From Acidobacteria bacterium Ga0077551 (GTDB taxonomy: Bacteria > Pseudomonadota > Alphaproteobacteria > Caulobacterales > Hyphomonadaceae): a stretch of 64,000 nucleotides of DNA. The notes under the pieces were generated by a model. That model was given only the letters and a program-made list of their open reading frames with translations, ran no database searches and was not told the DNA's origin. The stretch is from positions 43,679 through 107,678 of the forward strand of contig LNFC01000016.1 of assembly GCA_001464545.1 (NCBI GenBank), written 5' to 3'. Position numbers and translations under genes: made by a program. This document shows, one piece after another, positions 46,539-54,880 of this stretch (the stretch's first letter is position 1; every line of letters starts with the position of its first letter).

Positions 46539-47402
46539 TCAGGGATTGCAGTAGGGGCAATGCGCCGGATCGGCTTCTGTTAGGCCGTCTGAGCGTGGCT
46601 GGCTTGCTTCGTTGTCACACATGAAACATCCCATAAGCTCGTGCAGTATCCATGCTGTCGGAGCACCACACCAGCTGCAGGGCAAACCGGCTTCGGTGCC
46701 CTTCACGCCCCAGCCCGGGGCGCTGCAACTGCGACAGGTCTGACAGAGACGGTCAGCAAATTTCTTCGCGAGCAACTCGATGGACATCATCCTTTTGGGA
46801 TTGAAGTGGGCGCGCATGTCGGTCTGAACGAAGGCTAGGCCATCGTTCGAAACAAGGGCCGCTTGCACGATCGCCGCTTCCAGGTTTTCGAAAGTCTGCA
46901 CGCCCTTTTGAACGATAGCTCGGGGGCCGTTGTTTGGCCGCACGATCATCGCCTGATCGGGAAATCCGGTTGCTTGGATCTGATCTGCAATATCGATCAT
47001 GCGTCTGGTTTCCCAGCTTGCGTAGCAGGGGGTCAGATCGACGCTGTGCTCCATCGCGACGAGACCGCTTTTCGCATCGATCAGCACGAGTTTTTCGAGG
47101 CCGACCGGGAAAAAGGGCATTTGAGGGTGCGGCCCGAAGCTGCCTTCGCTCGCAATAGCGAGATCCAGCCCGGACACTTTCAATCCAAGCCGGGCCTTCG
47201 CGACAAGCACCTCATCCATGCTGCCTGCTCGCTCGATTTCACCTGAGAACGTTCCCAACTGGTCTGTGTCGAGATCATCGGGCACTTCGATGTCGATGCC
47301 CAAGATGTCCCGAAACGCCGGCACTATGGCGCGGTCCTTGCCATGCATGGTGGCAAGGACCGCGCGGCGGCCGGCAAAGGCAGATGCAGGGCCTTGCATC
47401 AA
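46539..47402 (-). CDS. Uncharacterised protein with two C-terminal zinc ribbons (DUF6671-like)
   Basis: This 287-residue protein has an N-terminal domain with ATMHGKDRAIVPAF, DTDQLGTFSGEIER, KARLGLKVSGLDLAIASEGSFGPHP and PFFPVGLEKLVLID. I recall this pattern from DUF6671 but cannot check it. The C-terminus carries Cys220, Cys223, Cys226, Cys242 and Cys245, then Cys259, Cys262, Cys282 and Cys285, which can form two zinc ribbons. No signal peptide or membrane segment is seen. Its ATG overlaps the stop of the CysD-like gene (ATGA), at the place where cysN is normally found. The function is unknown; the pairing suggests a partner of the CysD-like enzyme. Confidence 0.75.
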   Translation of the reverse strand: MMQGPASAFAGRRAVLATMHGKDRAIVPAFRDILGIDIEVPDDLDTDQLGTFSGEIERAGSMDEVLVAKARLGLKVSGLDLAIASEGSFGPHPQMPFFPVGLEKLVLIDAKSGLVAMEHSVDLTPCYASWETRRMIDIADQIQATGFPDQAMIVRPNNGPRAIVQKGVQTFENLEAAIVQAALVSNDGLAFVQTDMRAHFNPKRMMSIELLAKKFADRLCQTCRSCSAPGWGVKGTEAGLPCSWCGAPTAWILHELMGCFMCDNEASQPRSDGLTEADPAHCPYCNP

Positions 47403-48292
47403 AAATATCCGTCACGCTTCTGATGTTCGAGGGTGCCATCGTCGCCGATCCGGCCATTTCGTTCGGATCGATTGCTTTGAAGCGTCTCCCTGACCACAGC
47501 CGCCAGCGTCTCGGCCCCCGAATCCGTTGCTGCAGTGACTGGCCAGCAGCCAAGGGAACGGAACCGGACCTTTCGCGGCTCCGGCGCGCTTAGTCCCAGC
47601 CTCTGCGCCCTCTTCGGATCATCAATGACGATCCATTGCCCTTTGTGCGACACCACTGGACGCTCCGCCGCCAGGTAGAGCGGACACAGTCCGATGTTGC
47701 GGGTCAGGATCCATGCCCAAAGGTCGAACTCGGTCCAGTTCGAAAGCGGGAATACGCGCAAGGTCTGATCGGGCCGCCGTCGCCAGTTGTAGTTGTTCCA
47801 GAGTTCAGGGCGCTGCTGTTTCGGATCCCAGCTATGACCTCGGTTCCGAACGGAAACGACCCTCTCTTTCGCACGGGAGGCTTCTTCGTCGCGGCGCGCA
47901 CCGCCAAAAATGACATCATACCGGCCGGCGTCGAGCGCTTGTTTCAAGGTCTCTGTGCGCATCACGCTGGTATAGTGCGATCCATGTTCGATGGGATTGA
48001 GGCCAGCCTCGCGTCCCTCCTCGTTGTGATGGATCACCAGTTCAAAGCGGTTGTCTGCAGCAAAGCGACTTCGGAAATCGAGCACGTCCCGGAATTCCCA
48101 GGTCGAGTCGATATGCAGCAACGGCATGGGCGGGGGCGACGGATAAAAGGCCCGAAGCGCCAGGTGCGCCAGCACCGTTGAGTCCTTGCCGCCCGAAAAG
48201 AGCAGCACGGGCCGTTCAGATTCTGCCACGCCCTCACGCAGGATCTGTATCGCTTCGCTTTCCAATTGGTCCAGAGACGACGGCGCTTTCAT
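47399..48292 (-). CDS. cysD: Sulfate adenylyltransferase subunit 2 (CysD)-like PP-loop ATPase
   Basis: This 297-residue protein is similar to CysD along its whole length. It has the PP-loop SGGKDST (residues 33-39), FPLSNWTEFDLWAW, YLAAERPVV, RFRSLGCWPVT and the KRDGYF end, and also GGARRDEEASRAKER. CysD makes adenylyl sulfate from ATP and sulfate, normally with the GTPase CysN. No cysN, cysC or cysH is present in the window; a zinc-ribbon protein gene follows in its place with an ATGA overlap. The PP-loop reads SGGKDS rather than the SxGKDS common in classical CysD. ATG 48292 aligns with known N-termini. Confidence 0.85.
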   Translation of the reverse strand: MKAPSSLDQLESEAIQILREGVAESERPVLLFSGGKDSTVLAHLALRAFYPSPPPMPLLHIDSTWEFRDVLDFRSRFAADNRFELVIHHNEEGREAGLNPIEHGSHYTSVMRTETLKQALDAGRYDVIFGGARRDEEASRAKERVVSVRNRGHSWDPKQQRPELWNNYNWRRRPDQTLRVFPLSNWTEFDLWAWILTRNIGLCPLYLAAERPVVSHKGQWIVIDDPKRAQRLGLSAPEPRKVRFRSLGCWPVTAATDSGAETLAAVVRETLQSNRSERNGRIGDDGTLEHQKRDGYF

Positions 48293-48626
48293 GCGGCACA
48301 ATGACCAAGGCAGGCTTGTCCGATCCGGCCATCTCGGCGTTGTGTGCGGCGAGGCCGCCAACGAATACTGGCCGATCTGGCGGAATCGCAATTTCGGTCA
48401 TGGTAACGCAAGCTCTTTTCTTCCCTTGCAGTCATCAAGACACTCGCGTTTTTAGAACTTCGAGTATTGATTGTCACCGAGCGAACCGGCCAGTTCATCG
48501 TATCTTAATCATCCCTGAAGCTCGCCGGCTTGGTAAGTTGAATTGTGATGCCGGTTCGCGGGCTGTGAATATCTCAGTTGCTGAAAAACGAGCCGTTCTT
48601 ACGCCCGACCTTGACCGGCGATTTTG
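48293..48626. other. Spacer between the cysD-like gene and the insertion element
   Basis: This 334-bp stretch has lower GC than the housekeeping genes. It should contain the promoter of the cysD-like operon on the minus strand. An open + strand frame runs through it into the element's left end, but it has no ribosome binding site and no recognisable domain, so it is not called. Confidence 0.45.
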
Positions 48627-48649
48627 GGCCGATTGTTTTGAAAAACCCC
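48627..48649 (+). repeat. Left terminal inverted repeat of the IS1182-type element
   Basis: GGCCGATTGTTTTGAAAAA followed by CCCC. It pairs with the reverse complement of the right end, which reads GGCCGATTGTGTTGAAAAA; only position 11 differs in the first 19. Partial matches continue a few bases further inside. Confidence 0.88.
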
Positions 48650-48710
48650 TCGGCATCTTCGCCGAATTCTGATTCCCTTCTGGTTGTTCAGTCAGGCGCG
48701 GAGCGGTGCG

Positions 48711-50070
48711 ATGATGGGTGAGCGGCGATCAGGTCAGGGCGCGCTGTTCTACGAGTTCAGTCTTGAGGCGCATGTTCCGGCTGATCACTTGCTGCGCAGG
48801 ATCGATCAGCTGATCGATTTCTCCGAGGTCCGCGCAGAACTGGCACCTTACTACAGTACGGCGGGCCGCCCCTCGATCTGCCCTGAGCTGATGATCCGCA
48901 TGCTGGTAGCCGGATACTGCTTCGGCATTCGGTCTGAACGCCGCCTGTGCGATGAGGTTCATCTCAACCTCGCCTATCGCTGGTTCTGCCGGCTCGGGCT
49001 GGAAGGCGCCGTGCCGGACCATTCGACCTTCTCCTAGAACCGCCACGGCCGGTTCCGGGAAAGCGACATCTTCCGCAAGCTGTTCGACCAGGTCCTGCGC
49101 CTTTGCCTGTCTGCGGGCCTTGTTGGCGGTGAGGCCTTCGCCGTAGACGGCAGCCTGATCCAGGCCGACGCTGATCGCCGCAAGGGACCGAAAGGCGAAG
49201 ACGCCTCGCTGCCGTCAAGGCCAGCCGTGCGATTGATGAGTATTTTGCGGTTCTCGATGATGCGGCTTTCGGGGCGGCGAGTGAGAAGACACCGAAGTTC
49301 CTGTCAGAGACGGATCCGGCTGCGCGCTACACCGGCGCTCACAATGGACCGGACTTCTACGCATATACCGTCAACTATCTTATCGACACCGATCGTGCGG
49401 TCATTGTCGATGTTGAGGCGACCACCGCTATTCGGCAGGCTGAGGTCACCGCCGCAAAACGCATGATGCAACGGACCGAAGATCGCCATGGCCTCTCGTG
49501 TGAACGGCTTGCTGCTGACACCGCCTACGGATCCGGACCCATGCTGGAATGGCTGGTTGAGCAGAAAGGGATCGAGCCGCACATCCCTGTCTTCGACAAG
49601 GGCGAGCGCAACGACGGGACCTTCTCACGCTCGGACTTCGCGTATGATCCGCAGCGGATCAATATACCTGTCCGGCAGGCAAGCAGCTGCGCCAGTTCAA
49701 CCGAACCTACAAAACCCAGCGCTCGGGCGTGACCAAGGCGGGCCAGACACTTTACCGCGCCAGGAAAGCTGACTGCGACATCTGCCCCCTGAAGGACAGG
49801 TGCTGTCCGGGCCAGCCACATCGCAAGATCAGCCGATCGATCCACGAAGCGTCGCGTGACGTCGCCCGGGATATCGCGAAGACCGAGGCCTATGTTCAAT
49901 CCCGTCGCAAGCGGAAGAAGGTCGAGATGTTGTTCGCGCATCCCAGGTGAATCCTCGGAATGACAAAACTCCGCCTGAGGGGTCCAAATGGCGCCTGCGA
50001 CGAGTTCCATCTCGCCGCCACCGCGCAAAACCTGCGCAGACTCGCCAAACTGGTTCCGGTTCCAGCGTGA
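48711..50070 (+). pseudogene. IS1182 family transposase, degraded
   Basis: The N-terminal part (GALFYEFSLEAHVPADHLLRR, AGRPSICPELMIRMLVAGY, GIRSERRLCDEV) is stopped by TAG at 49035-49037, inside the DHSTFS motif, where related transposases continue. The frame continues with FRESDIFRKLFDQV and AVDGSLIQADA. It changes frame at about 49200-49222 (ASRAIDEYFAVLDDAAFG, ERLAADTAYGSG, GIEPHIPVFDK) and again at about 49655-49668 (CPAGKQLRQF, CPLKDRCCPG, KKVEMLFAH). TGA at 49948-49950 interrupts before the last part (LRLRGPNGACDEFHLAATAQNLRRLAKL), which ends at 50070. The dead DDE-type transposase is clear evidence of past transposition here. Confidence 0.9.
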
Positions 50071-50119
50071 GGAGCCGAAATGCCTCACCGCGGCCGCACG
50101 ACGCCGCCCATTAGCCAGC

Positions 50120-50142
50120 GGACTTTTTCAACACAATCGGCC
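50120..50142 (-). repeat. Right terminal inverted repeat of the IS1182-type element
   Basis: On the + strand this reads GGACTTTTTCAACACAATCGGCC. Its reverse complement matches the left end of the element at 18 of 19 outer positions. It begins about 50 bp after the transposase stop. Confidence 0.88.
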
Positions 50143-50299
50143 ATTCTCGGACGTTGCGATCCTTCCTTCCATCATTCGGGCCGATCCAACGAATTCAGGA
50201 GGTCCTGCAACGGTGGGGGCGATGATCATGTCCAGCCAGCGCGTGCCTGAACTCGCGATCGCCGAACCGCCGGATAACGGATCTTGCAAAAGTGCCTCA

Positions 50300-50345
50300 C
50301 CCCAACCCTCCCCATTTCGGGGCCTGCGAGGGCAAGAGGGTGGGG
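50300..50345. repeat. Palindromic repeat (CCCCAACCCTC ... GAGGGTGGGG)
   Basis: Two arms, CCCCAACCCTC at 50300-50310 and GAGGGTGGGG at 50336-50345, pair with one bulged base, and an inner CCCATTTCGGGG part can also fold. This pattern resembles short palindromic repeats found between genes in many proteobacteria. Confidence 0.55.
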
Positions 50346-50441
50346 CGAAGCACAGGACATGCGCCGGACTTACGCCTACATCCGCGCCCGCCCCACTCCA
50401 ACAAAATCAACCCGCTGTAAAATACTCGCGCCCATCAGAGC

Positions 50442-50463
50442 TACACCCTCCACACCGGGTGTA
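50442..50463. repeat. Short perfect inverted repeat
   Basis: TACACCC (50442-50448) pairs perfectly with GGGTGTA (50457-50463) around an 8-base loop. There is no T-run beside it, and no function can be assigned. Confidence 0.4.
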
Positions 50464-50613
50464 TCCTGCGCGGCTGACCTGAAACCCTCCGCCCCCGGAG
50501 CATGGCCGCCGCCTGCGATAGCAAGTGATAAAAAATGAGAATCTTTGAGAAAGAAGCGCGGCTGAACGCGAAACAAACAGCATCAAATGTAGACGCCGCG
50601 AGACGGCATGAGA

Positions 50614-50645
50614 GGGGTTCAGCGCAGCCAGTACAGCCGAACCCC
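50614..50645 (-). other. Stem-loop downstream of the dehydrogenase gene
   Basis: GGGGTTC (50614-50620) pairs with GAACCCC (50639-50645) around an 18-base loop. It lies about 70 bases after the end of the minus-strand dehydrogenase gene. Without a T-run it is only a weak candidate terminator. Confidence 0.35.
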
Positions 50646-50713
50646 CTGTAATCACACCAGATTCCGCCCATCGCCCGCGGCGGAACCGGAAATCGGCCCC
50701 CAAAACAGCAAAA

Positions 50714-51853
50714 TTACTTCGCCGGATTGATCAGGTACTTCGTGCCCGTTGCCTTCGCGTTGTAGGCCTGCAGCGTCTTCAGATCGAGCGCCTGGGCCAG
50801 CGAGATTTCTGCCGTGTAGTGGCTCGCAAACGTCGTCGTCAGTTCGTCCACCACGCGCTGACGCATCTTGGCGCGAACTTCCGGCCCGACCTTCTGCAGG
50901 AACGGCGTCAGCAGGTAACCGCCCAGGTTCCACGCAAAGCCGACGCCCGGCGGCACCTGTGTCTGCGACATGTCGAGCCGGCCGTAGATGTAGACCTGCG
51001 TTTCCTGGCCCGAGCCATACCGGCTGAACTCCTTCATGTTGCGGCTCGCTGCCGCTTCCATCGCCACCAGCAATTGCCCGGCCAGCGGACCGCCGCCGAT
51101 CGCGTCGAAGCCCAGCGTCGTCTTGGTCTCGGCCAGCGCCGTGATCAGCTCTTCCATGAAGTTGGGAGACGAGGAATCGACGATGAATTTCGCGCCGAGG
51201 CCCTTCAGCAGATCCGCCTGCGCCTTCGACCGCACGATGTTGACCAGAGGAACATTGTCCTTCTGGCAAATCTTCACCAGCATCTGGCCAAGGTTCGAAG
51301 CAGCGGCGGTATGCACGATCCCGGTGCGGCCCTGCATCCGCATCGTCTCCACGAAGGACAGCGCCGTCAGCGGGTTGACGAAGCAGGACGCGCCATCCTT
51401 CGCCGAAGTGCCATCCGGCAGCGGCAGGCACTGCGCCACGTTTAACATCCGGTACTGCGCATACATCTCGCCGCCGAGACCCGCGACCATCTTGCCGAGC
51501 AGCGCCTGCGCTGCCGGCGAGGAGCCCGCCTTCACCACGACGCCCGCGCCCTCGTTGCCCACCGGCATCGACTGGTCCATCCGCGCCGCCATCGCCCGCA
51601 TCGCCGGGGCAGGAACCTTCGCGGTGATCACGGGGCGATCCTTGGTGCCCGACTGGACGGCCGTGCTCATGTCGGCCCCGCCGACCAGCAGGCCGAGGTC
51701 AGACGGGTTAATCGGCGTTGCCTCGACGCGGATGATCACATCATCCGGGCCAGGCTCCGGCACAGCCACTTCGGCCAATGAAATCTCGAGTTCGCCCGAA
51801 GCCTTCAGATGGCTTCGCAGCTGGAGCGCGGTCTTGGGAACCGTGTTGGTCAT
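50714..51853 (-). CDS. Zinc-binding-type (MDR superfamily) alcohol dehydrogenase-like oxidoreductase
   Basis: This 379-residue medium-chain dehydrogenase/reductase has the GroES-like N-terminal domain (VIIRVEATPINPSDLGLL, MPVGNEGAGVVVKAG) and a nucleotide-binding domain (GIVHTAAASNLGQMLVKICQ, LTALSFVETM). Zinc-ligating cysteines of the classical group are not evident, so it is closer to quinone oxidoreductase/enoyl reductase-like members. It uses NAD(P)H on an unknown substrate. It lies between the IS remnant and the SET-domain gene on the minus strand. Confidence 0.85.
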   Translation of the reverse strand: MTNTVPKTALQLRSHLKASGELEISLAEVAVPEPGPDDVIIRVEATPINPSDLGLLVGGADMSTAVQSGTKDRPVITAKVPAPAMRAMAARMDQSMPVGNEGAGVVVKAGSSPAAQALLGKMVAGLGGEMYAQYRMLNVAQCLPLPDGTSAKDGASCFVNPLTALSFVETMRMQGRTGIVHTAAASNLGQMLVKICQKDNVPLVNIVRSKAQADLLKGLGAKFIVDSSSPNFMEELITALAETKTTLGFDAIGGGPLAGQLLVAMEAAASRNMKEFSRYGSGQETQVYIYGRLDMSQTQVPPGVGFAWNLGGYLLTPFLQKVGPEVRAKMRQRVVDELTTTFASHYTAEISLAQALDLKTLQAYNAKATGTKYLINPAK

Positions 51854-51883
51854 TGTCTTGTCCTCCCGGAACAGGTTGCGGCG

Positions 51884-52267
51884 CTAAAGCGCTTCTTCGG
51901 CAAAGTCCTGATAGTCGATCAGAATTTCGGCGTCCGATGCGATATCGGTCAGCGCGGTCAGGGTGACGGTTTGCGCGTCCGCGTCAACCTCAAACCCGGC
52001 ATTCGCGGCCGGGCTGTGATTGCACATCGAGATTTCCCCAAAGGCAACGGCGCAGCGCACCGCGCCATCGGCGCGCTCATCGACGTAGAACACATAATGA
52101 TAAAGCCGTGTGGATTTCAGCGTCTCGGTATCGGCATGCGACAGGACCAGCAGCGGATATACGCCGATCTCGGCACCTTCCGGAATCGGGCTCGCCGCAA
52201 ACAATCCGCGTCCATGCAGGGGCGAGGTGCGAACCTCGGCGCGGCCCCCTTCGTTTCGTGCCAGCAT
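51884..52267 (-). CDS. SET domain protein
   Basis: This 127-residue protein is a minimal SET domain: the opening VRTSPLHGRGLFAASPIPEGAEIG, a middle CNHSPAANAGFEVD that matches the NHS motif, and a late DIASDAEILIDY strand. SET proteins methylate lysines, usually on proteins, with SAM; bacterial targets are mostly unknown. It is 30 bp upstream of the dehydrogenase gene on the same strand. Confidence 0.82.
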   Translation of the reverse strand: MLARNEGGRAEVRTSPLHGRGLFAASPIPEGAEIGVYPLLVLSHADTETLKSTRLYHYVFYVDERADGAVRCAVAFGEISMCNHSPAANAGFEVDADAQTVTLTALTDIASDAEILIDYQDFAEEAL

Positions 52268-52309
52268 GGCCGCGTGTGTAGCAACGCGCCGGAGCGCGCG
52301 CCAGCAGGG

Positions 52310-52738
52310 TCAGGTGGGATTCTCTTCCGCCGCCTCTGCGGGTTTTTCGGCCTTCGGATTCCATTCGTGGATCTCGCGGATCATGCAGCGGTTGGAGCCG
52401 AAAGAGTCGCCCAGCGTGCGCGCCACGATGATCGAATCGCCCGGCGTCAGGCATCCGCCATGAGAGTCCACAACGATGGATTCGGCATATTCGAGGTCCG
52501 TGCAGCCCGCCGTCACCTCGACCATGTACTGGTCGCGCCCCTCTTGCAGCACCACCGTTTCGCGCTCGTTCAGGTTGAAGCCGTCGATGTTGGATGCAAA
52601 GCAGACGCTCCGGGTCTCAGGGCCAAGGCGCGGGTCATCGGCATACTTTTCCAGACCGCGCAGCCGGGGTTCGGCCGGCGCGGTTGAGCAGGCGCCGAGC
52701 GCGGTCGCGGCCAGAACGGCCAGAATGATGCGTTTCAT
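52310..52738 (-). CDS. Small cysteine-containing lipoprotein (DUF6491-like)
   Basis: This 142-residue protein has a lipoprotein signal (LGACS) in the first 17 residues and is probably periplasmic. It resembles DUF6491 as I recall: a CFASNIDGFN strand, an AGCTDLEYAESIVVD segment, GGCLTPGDSIIV and a final NRCMIREI. The four later cysteines may form disulfides in the periplasm. The function is unknown. It is transcribed divergently from gatA. Confidence 0.7.
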   Translation of the reverse strand: MKRIILAVLAATALGACSTAPAEPRLRGLEKYADDPRLGPETRSVCFASNIDGFNLNERETVVLQEGRDQYMVEVTAGCTDLEYAESIVVDSHGGCLTPGDSIIVARTLGDSFGSNRCMIREIHEWNPKAEKPAEAAEENPT

Positions 52739-52874
52739 GCGGAAATCCTCCGGAGCGCTTGAAAACCGTGCGACCAGTCTGCGCCCCGTTACCTGCTGCT
52801 GCAATGGGCTCACGAAGACTTGAACTTTTCCCGTCTGGGCCCTAGCAGGCAGGGTTCAACATGAGGCATGCCCG

Positions 52875-54347
52875 ATGACCGATCTCACCGCCCTGACCCT
52901 CGCCGAAGCGCTGGACGGGCTGAAATCGAAGCAGTTTTCCTCGGTCGAACTGACCGAGGCCTTCAACGCAGCCATCGCCAAGGCCCGCGTCCTGAACGCC
53001 TTCGTCGTCGAGACGCCCGAGAAGGCGCTGGAGATGGCCAAAGCCTCCGACGCCCGCCGCGCCAAGGGCAAGGCCGGCAAGCTCGACGGCGCCCCCCTCG
53101 GCATCAAGGACCTCTACTGCACCAAGGGTGTCCGCACGACTGCCTGCTCGGGCATCCTCGGCGAGTTCACGCCGACCTACGAATCCACCGTCACCCAGAA
53201 CCTCTGGGACGAAGGCGCCGTAATGCTCGGCAAGCTCAACATGGACGAGTTCGCGATGGGCTCCTCCAACGAGACCTCGCATTTCGGCAACGTGATCAAC
53301 CCCTGGCGCCGCAAGGGCGACAATCAGGGCCTGACCCCCGGTGGCTCGTCCGGCGGCTCTGCCTCGTCCGTCGCCGCCAACCTTTGCCTCGCCGCCACCG
53401 CCTCCGATACCGGCGGCTCGATCCGCCAGCCCGCCGCCTTCACCGGCACCGTCGGCATCAAGCCGACCTATGGCCGCGCCAGCCGCTACGGCATGGTCGC
53501 CTTCGCCTCGTCGCTCGATCAGGCCGGCCCGATCGCCAAGACGGTCGAAGACAGCGCCATCCTCCTGGAAGTCATGTGCAGCCATGACCCGAAGGACTCC
53601 ACCTCGCTGAACATCAAGACGCCGAACTGGCAGAAGGACGTCCGCAAGGGCGTCAAGGGCATGCGTATCGGCATCCCGAAGGAATACCGCATCGACGGTC
53701 TCTCCGACGAGATCGACGCCCTTTGGCAGCAGGGCATCAAATGGCTGAAGGAAGCTGGCGCCACCATCGTCGACATCTCCCTTCCGCACACGAAGTATGC
53801 GCTGCCCGCCTATTACATCGTTGCCCCGGCGGAGGCCTCGTCCAACCTCGCCCGCTATGACGGCATGCGATACGGCGCCCGCGTCGAAGGCGGCAACCTC
53901 ACGCAGACCTATGAAGGCACCCGCGCCTCCGGCTTCGGCAAGGAAGTCCAGCGCCGCCTGATGATCGGCACCTATGTGCTCTCGTCGGGCTATTACGACG
54001 CCTACTACCTGCGCGCCCAGAAAGTCCGTACCAAGATCTTCCAGGACTTCGTCGACGCCTTCGAAAGCTGCGACGCGATCCTGACGCCGGCCTGCCCATC
54101 GCCCGCCTTCGCGTTTGGCGAGAAGTCCGGCGACCCGGTCGAGATGTACCTCAACGACGTGTTCACGGTCACGGCCAACCTCGCGGGCCTGCCCGGCATC
54201 GCGGTGCCCGCTGGCCTCTCGGCCAGCGGCTTGCCGCTCGGCCTGCAGGTGATCGGCAAGGCGCTCGACGAGGCCGCCTGCTTCCGTGTCGGCGGCGCGC
54301 TGGAAGATGCAGCCGGCTTTGTGGCCAAGCCGGACCGCTGGTGGTAA
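52875..54347 (+). CDS. gatA: Aspartyl/glutamyl-tRNA amidotransferase subunit A
   Basis: This 490-residue amidase subunit releases ammonia from glutamine for the amidation of misacylated tRNA. The Ser-cisSer-Lys triad is visible: Lys78 in GIKDLY, Ser158 in PGGSSGGS and Ser182 in [10 protein letters not shown]. It works with GatB and GatC. It is separated from gatC by about 8 kb; an unknown gene lies between it and gatB. Confidence 0.97.
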   Translation: MTDLTALTLAEALDGLKSKQFSSVELTEAFNAAIAKARVLNAFVVETPEKALEMAKASDARRAKGKAGKLDGAPLGIKDLYCTKGVRTTACSGILGEFTPTYESTVTQNLWDEGAVMLGKLNMDEFAMGSSNETSHFGNVINPWRRKGDNQGLTPGGSSGGSASSVAANLCLAATASDTGGSIRQPAAFTGTVGIKPTYGRASRYGMVAFASSLDQAGPIAKTVEDSAILLEVMCSHDPKDSTSLNIKTPNWQKDVRKGVKGMRIGIPKEYRIDGLSDEIDALWQQGIKWLKEAGATIVDISLPHTKYALPAYYIVAPAEASSNLARYDGMRYGARVEGGNLTQTYEGTRASGFGKEVQRRLMIGTYVLSSGYYDAYYLRAQKVRTKIFQDFVDAFESCDAILTPACPSPAFAFGEKSGDPVEMYLNDVFTVTANLAGLPGIAVPAGLSASGLPLGLQVIGKALDEAACFRVGGALEDAAGFVAKPDRWW

Positions 54348-54356
54348 ACTGCCCGC

Positions 54357-54824
54357 ATGGCGCGTTTCCTTGCAATCTTCGCGATCACCCTCATCCTGAG
54401 CACGCTCATGATGAGCGGCATCCTCGCCCGCTATGGCTACAGCCTCGCTGATCCCGAAATGCGGATCATGCTGGGCGTCTGCCTGTTCGTGGCGGGCTAT
54501 GTCGCCTGGCGCATTTCCAATGTGCTGAAGGCCCGCGGCCGCAAGCTCTCCGAAATGCCGGCCCCCGGCGGGGCAGGGCAGGGCAAGCTTGCCGCGCTGT
54601 TCGAGCCGCGCAGCAAGGCGCTCGCCGCCCGCCAGGCCGATCTGGAGGCCCGCCGCCGCCGTCTGATCGCCGAAGGCAAGCTGGACGCCGAAGAAGCGCC
54701 CCCGCCCGCCCCGGAGCCCGAAGCAGCGCCGCCCCCGCCGTCCACCTCGACCAACGTCAAGGACCGCATGGCCGCCCGCCGCGAACGCGTGCGCAAGGCC
54801 CGCGAAGAAGGCAAGCTGGACTGA
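54357..54824 (+). CDS. Membrane protein with Ala/Pro/Glu-rich tail, unknown
   Basis: This 155-residue protein has two hydrophobic segments (residues about 5-24 and 35-53) followed by a charged, low-complexity tail with Arg-rich (ARRRRLIAEGKLDAEE) and Pro-rich parts. The DRMAARRERVRKAREEGKLD end is repeated in style. I do not recognise a domain. It is 9 bp after gatA and 56 bp before gatB, so it is probably co-transcribed with both. Confidence 0.6.
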   Translation: MARFLAIFAITLILSTLMMSGILARYGYSLADPEMRIMLGVCLFVAGYVAWRISNVLKARGRKLSEMPAPGGAGQGKLAALFEPRSKALAARQADLEARRRRLIAEGKLDAEEAPPPAPEPEAAPPPPSTSTNVKDRMAARRERVRKAREEGKLD

Positions 54825-54880
54825 CTGGCCCGGCTGCCCCTAGAAGCGCCCCAACCCACCCATAACCTCCCGAGACACCG

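Larger units (their letters stand above)
48627..50142 (+). mobile_element. Decayed IS1182-type insertion sequence
   Basis: This element of about 1516 bp is bounded by imperfect terminal inverted repeats (left from 48627, right ending 50142; 18 of the first 19 positions match). It contains one transposase gene with two in-frame stops and two frame changes, so it cannot move by itself. GGCC occurs at both outer ends. Because GGCC is a palindrome, it may be either a 4-bp target duplication or the tip of the repeats. It lies in the accessory stretch that separates gatC from gatA. Confidence 0.88.
50143..50713. other. Intergenic region with several palindromes
   Basis: No supported gene lies in this 571-bp stretch between the dead element and the dehydrogenase. 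It contains three palindromic structures: 50300-50345, 50442-50463 and 50614-50645. The composition is mixed, with an A-rich part near 50520-50585. It may be debris from older rearrangements next to the insertion element. The dehydrogenase gene ends at its right border. Confidence 0.5.

Noticed and set aside
47399..48292. A DndC-like DNA phosphorothioation gene
   Set aside because: The similarity follows CysD through to the KRDGYF end, and no dndB, dndD or dndE is nearby.
48178..48672. A 164-residue plus-strand frame running from the cysD 5' part into the IS left end
   Set aside because: The first part is antisense to cysD, the rest has no ribosome binding site or known domain, and it crosses the inverted repeat.
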